Program-made: the position numbers and the translations under genes | Shown here: positions 6,105-8,343 of the stretch, piece by piece | How the letters are laid out: every line of letters begins with the position of its first letter | How positions within the stretch are numbered: position 1 is the first letter of the stretch | Origin: Candidatus Aenigmarchaeota archaeon CG_4_9_14_3_um_filter_37_18 | GTDB taxonomy: Archaea > Aenigmatarchaeota > Aenigmatarchaeia > CG10238-14 | Direction of reading: 5' to 3' | Length of the DNA: 8,343 nt | Assembly (NCBI GenBank): GCA_002789635.1 | Contig: PFTQ01000043.1 | Coordinates: 1 to 8,343 of the forward strand | Notes under the pieces: model-generated | Database searches by the model: none | The model's input: the letters and a program-made list of their open reading frames with translations, nothing else | What the model was told of the DNA's origin: nothing

Positions 6105-6614
6105 ATGTTTCTTATTTTCGCCTCAATTAGTATTTTAATAAATCAATTCTCGTCATCAAAAGTAAATAGTTATCAGACCGAAATTATTCAGCAACTTACA
6201 AGTGCTATAGACACTCAAGTTAAAGTTACTGATATTAGATTGGCCATGAATGAGCATTTATTGAGATATTTAGTTAGTATCAATCCTGAAATTAATAAAA
6301 CAGCTGAACACCTTTCTCAACAAGTAAATTATACTTTTACAAAAGAGGATGTTCTAAGGGATTATTTCATGTCAGATGATGAATTAACATTTTACTTTTT
6401 AGAAGTTGCTGCATTGAATATGGCGAGACCTTTTTGGGAGAATCAAACAGCAGAAGCTATGCTTCTAACTTTCCGAATAAGACACAAAGAATTGCCTTCT
6501 TGGGTTTTGATTGAAAATATCAGTAATATTTGTACTCTTATCTTTCTCGTTGCTGGCCTCATTTGTTATAGAGAAGTATTCAAAAAGAGTCGCAATAGAG
6601 AAAAAAGTATTTAG
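6105..6614 (+). CDS. Small membrane protein of unknown family, N-terminus probably interrupted
   Basis: A 169-residue reading with no recognised family. It starts directly with a short hydrophobic run (1-12), continues with a polar region of about 115 residues containing possible N-glycosylation sites, then a membrane span at about 134-154 followed by a basic tail (K-K-S-R-N-R-E-K). The basic tail puts the C-terminus in the cytoplasm, so the middle would face outside with a span at each end. The opening span is too short and lacks a positive flank. Just upstream and in frame lies ATG 6072 with M-N-I-K-K-L-E-R-L-G, then TAA at 6102-6104, then this ATG. Joining the two would give a normal membrane start, so the gene may carry a nonsense change. 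The next gene begins 52 bases downstream. Base composition is AT-rich compared with the first 3 kb. Confidence 0.6.
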   Translation: MFLIFASISILINQFSSSKVNSYQTEIIQQLTSAIDTQVKVTDIRLAMNEHLLRYLVSINPEINKTAEHLSQQVNYTFTKEDVLRDYFMSDDELTFYFLEVAALNMARPFWENQTAEAMLLTFRIRHKELPSWVLIENISNICTLIFLVAGLICYREVFKKSRNREKSI

Positions 6615-6655
6615 AAAAGAATTTTATCTCTAATATTTCTATTATATTTTATATC

Positions 6656-6663
6656 AAGGTGAT
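6656..6663 (+). promoter_or_regulatory. Ribosome binding site that sets a TTG start
   Basis: AAGGTGAT is a strong match to the archaeal 16S 3' end complement (GGAGGTGAT) and ends three bases before TTG 6667. It supports the TTG start of the winged-helix membrane protein, for which no suitable ATG lies nearby. Confidence 0.7.
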
Positions 6664-6666
6664 ATT

Positions 6667-7413
6667 TTGACATCTCTAAAAAAGTTATTAGAGTTTATTG
6701 AAAAAAGTCCAGAAGGAGTTAGCCTCGATGAGATCAGTAAAAATTTTAACTGGAATAGGATGGATTATATTTACTATCAAAAAAAATATTTTGGTCCTGG
6801 TTTCTCTTCCAAATATGTAATCCTTAATAAGATTGATAAGAAAATTCTATGGAAGTTAAGTGATGAAGGTTATCTATTTCTTCAAAAAGAAAAGGAAATT
6901 GAATCAAGAATTAAGTTGGAACAATCCAATGTGAGATTAGCAAGGGCTTCCTACTTAATCGCACTTTTGGGTATAATTATTTCACTATCCGTGTATATAC
7001 ATTCTGTTTATGTCGACACTGGAAAGTTAATAGGACCTGAATTTACTTGTCCGAATGAAATTGGAGATAATTCTATTAACGTACCTTTTAGAAATTTTGG
7101 GAATGTTCCTCAATGGACTATCTTCGAATTTAACGGAGAAAATGTAGAAGCATATGTTATTGGTTATAAAATTGAAGAGAAAAAAGGTTTTCGTGAAGAT
7201 TTCAAGATAAAAGTTCCAATAATTCAAGCACAATTCGATGAGGGAAAACAAACGGTTACTTCCTTTTCGATAAGAGTTAATAATGAATCTAGAAGAGCTA
7301 AATTCCAGATATCATATTATGGTACCACATTGCTCGAGATGCTATTGTTTAAGAATAAACTCGAAGTTTGTGAATATGAAAATATCAATGGCACCTTTAA
7401 GTTAATCGAATAG
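6667..7413 (+). CDS. Winged-helix-like membrane protein with outward beta-rich domain
   Basis: A 248-residue protein of no family I can name. Residues 1-75 look like a winged helix: helix (L-L-E-F-I-E-K), turn, helix (L-D-E-I-S-K-N-F), a further helix, and a wing leading to L-W-K-L-S-D-E-G-Y-L-F-L, a common ending of such domains. A charged helix (74-93) links to one membrane span (about 95-115), with Arg90 and Arg93 on the inner side. The remaining 130 residues are beta-rich, with Cys128 and Cys235 placed to form a disulfide outside the cell. This layout resembles one-component membrane regulators of the ToxR/CadC type, though no homology is claimed. It starts with TTG behind a strong ribosome site, 52 bases after the small membrane protein, so the two may act as a pair. 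The stop lies four bases before repeat copy 2. The DNA is notably AT-rich. Confidence 0.72.
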   Translation: MTSLKKLLEFIEKSPEGVSLDEISKNFNWNRMDYIYYQKKYFGPGFSSKYVILNKIDKKILWKLSDEGYLFLQKEKEIESRIKLEQSNVRLARASYLIALLGIIISLSVYIHSVYVDTGKLIGPEFTCPNEIGDNSINVPFRNFGNVPQWTIFEFNGENVEAYVIGYKIEEKKGFREDFKIKVPIIQAQFDEGKQTVTSFSIRVNNESRRAKFQISYYGTTLLEMLLFKNKLEVCEYENINGTFKLIE

Positions 7414-7417
7414 AGGG

Positions 7418-7453
7418 GCTCACGCAGTGAGCATGAGCAACGAAGTTGCGAAC
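7418..7453 (+). repeat. GC-rich hairpin repeat, copy 2 (plus orientation)
   Basis: Directly after the stop of the winged-helix membrane gene. Two hairpins with 3-base loops lie in tandem: GCTCAC-GCA-GTGAGC (7418-7432) and GCAAC-GAA-GTTGC (7437-7449). It matches copy 1 (5919-5954, minus strand) at 29 of 36 positions. It may act as an mRNA 3'-end structure or be a mobile short repeat. Confidence 0.72.
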
Positions 7454-7472
7454 ATTTGGGGTCTCCCCAAAT
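7454..7472 (+). terminator. Perfect 8-bp hairpin, possible transcript end
   Basis: ATTTGGGG-TCT-CCCCAAAT, the third hairpin in a row with a 3-base loop. It lies between the end of a plus-strand gene and the end of the minus-strand tspO gene, so it could serve both. No clear T-run follows on the plus strand, so it is not a classical terminator; a role in RNA stability is an alternative. Confidence 0.45.
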
Positions 7473-7504
7473 AAAGAGACTAAGAAATTCCACAATTACC
7501 AGAA

Positions 7505-7548
7505 GTAACTACAACAACAAGCACCATTAACAACAAGTACAACAACCA
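7505..7548. repeat. CAA/ACA low-complexity tract
   Basis: A run dominated by ACAAC and CAACAA units (for example 7511-7518 and 7530-7547) in the gap between convergent genes. On its other strand it is GTT/TTG-rich, like the G/T-rich tract on the outer side of repeat copy 1, so the two flanks may share an origin. No gene is seen. Confidence 0.4.
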
Positions 7549-7562
7549 GAAAGGTCATAGTC

Positions 7563-8042
7563 TCATACATTTAATACGTAGATACTGAGATTAAGAACAG
7601 TCGCAAAACTGACCCAAAAGATGTATGGAAGAAGTAAATATGCTGCTTTTCTATCAATCTTCCAAAATTTGAGTATTGTTAAAAGTATAGCAACCCAGAG
7701 AACTAGAATTTCTATAAAACCAAACAATGGATTTTTTAGATAGAAAAAGAGAAATGACCAGAGTATATTTAGAGCAAGTTGAACTCCAAAAAACAATAAA
7801 CCTGATTTAACTTTCTTTTCCCTAAAAGATTTTGTTAAAACTAAATATAGAGATATACCCATCATAAGAAACAGTAAAGTCCATACAGGAGCGAATAGCC
7901 AGTTAGGTGGGTTAAACCATGGCTTCCTGAGAGTAGCATACCAAGTTGGAATTGACGAAGAAGTAAAAACAGATCCTAATAATCCTGCCACCTGACAAAC
8001 AAGAATTGAAAATACAAGTTTAGCGGGATTTTGCTTTTTCAT
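7563..8042 (-). CDS. tspO: TspO/MBR family membrane protein
   Basis: A 159-residue protein, normal for TspO, with five predicted membrane helices. The family's conserved segments are all present: W-Y-A-T-L-R-K-P (34-41), P-P-N-W-L-F-A-P-V-W-T (45-55), then M-G-I-S-L-Y (61-66), Q-L-A-L-N-I-L-W-S (88-96) and P-Y-I-F-W-V-S-F-A (139-147). TspO proteins bind porphyrins and related ligands and have been linked to stress responses and tetrapyrrole handling; the exact role in archaea is unsettled. Start at the ATG at 8042 gives the usual short basic N-terminus (M-K-K-Q-N-P-A-K). It points away from the right-edge gene and toward the unknown membrane pair, with convergent ends 149 bases apart. An A/T-rich box (8061-8072, minus strand) about 20-30 bases before the ATG could be its TATA box, suggesting an almost leaderless message. 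Confidence 0.93.
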   Translation of the reverse strand: MKKQNPAKLVFSILVCQVAGLLGSVFTSSSIPTWYATLRKPWFNPPNWLFAPVWTLLFLMMGISLYLVLTKSFREKKVKSGLLFFGVQLALNILWSFLFFYLKNPLFGFIEILVLWVAILLTILKFWKIDRKAAYLLLPYIFWVSFATVLNLSIYVLNV

Positions 8043-8191
8043 AAATATATCTAATTTTTTAAAATATTATCCTTTCGCCACCCCTAATGGAGCTCTAGTT
8101 ATTGGTTATATAAAAGAAATTTCTTTCCTATAAAAATTCTAACGTTAATCATTTAAAGATAACAAATAATAATTGCTCATGGCGATAAGTT
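8043..8191. promoter_or_regulatory. Divergent promoter region between tspO and the right-edge gene
   Basis: A 149-base AT-rich gap between divergent genes. Candidate TATA boxes on the plus strand are TTATATAAAA (8106-8115), CTATAAAAATT (8129-8139) and ATTTAAAG (8151-8158). On the minus strand, the AATATTTTAAAA-type stretch at about 8058-8070 could serve tspO. Which are used cannot be told from sequence. Confidence 0.45.
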
Positions 8192-8343
8192 ATGGGGTTT
8201 GTGTATACAGAAAATGATCCAAAAACTATACCATTTGGAGATAACGAAGATGTTGCTTTTCAGGCTGTCGTTAGTGTCGTAAATTTAGCTGGAGATTATT
8301 ACAATGTAGTGTTCGACCCAGCTGGTATTGATAAATGTGCGCA
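8192..8343 (+). CDS. Unrecognised protein, N-terminal part only
   Basis: The frame is open from ATG 8192 to the right edge, giving 50 residues of an unfinished protein. GGCGAT at 8181-8186, close to the GGTGAT consensus, lies five bases ahead, and an in-frame TAA at 8186-8188 rules out any earlier start. The visible part has a polar start (M-G-F-V-Y-T-E-N-D-P), then alternating hydrophobic stretches (A-V-V-S-V-V-N-L-A-G, Y-Y-N-V-V-F-D) and one cysteine near the edge. No signal peptide is seen and no family is recognised. ATG 8179, in another frame, gives only 12 codons and is not favoured. Confidence 0.6.
   Translation, partial: MGFVYTENDPKTIPFGDNEDVAFQAVVSVVNLAGDYYNVVFDPAGIDKCA

Overview
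The window looks archaeal, and most likely comes from a small-genome DPANN-type archaeon; that placement is inference. The supporting signs are a Sec61-beta gene, a class III (archaeal pilin-type) signal peptide, an archaeal-type RNase P RNA, TTTTATAT-type TATA boxes a few tens of bases ahead of genes, and start sites with GGTGAT-like ribosome binding sequences or almost no leader. No rRNA, tRNA, CRISPR array or transposase gene was recognised.

Bases 1-3377 hold three same-strand genes for surface or secreted proteins: a von Willebrand factor A (vWA) domain protein cut by the left edge, a single-span membrane protein, and a pilin-like protein with a class III signal. The outward-facing parts of all three are rich in cysteine, and together they look like a cell-surface assembly of unknown function. 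Bases 3378-5023 hold core cell functions: RNase P RNA (rnpB) with its own TATA box, a small unknown protein, the 52-residue Sec61-beta subunit of the protein-export channel, and an endonuclease IV-like TIM-barrel protein. A DUF3800 protein (putative RNase H-fold nuclease) follows at 5099-5716.

Bases 5717-7562 form an AT-rich accessory island. Two related copies of a short GC-rich repeat (5919-5954 and 7418-7453) lie in opposite orientation on either side of two unrecognised membrane-protein genes. One encodes a small protein with two membrane segments, whose likely natural N-terminus is cut off by an in-frame TAA. The other encodes a protein with an N-terminal winged-helix-like region, one membrane span and an outward beta-rich domain, resembling a membrane-bound one-component regulator. 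The second repeat copy is followed by a perfect 8-bp hairpin.

After the island, a tspO gene runs on the minus strand (7563-8042) and diverges from a gene cut by the right edge (8192 onward). The best candidates for something undescribed are the inverted-repeat-bracketed pair of membrane genes and the cysteine-rich vWA/pilin cluster.
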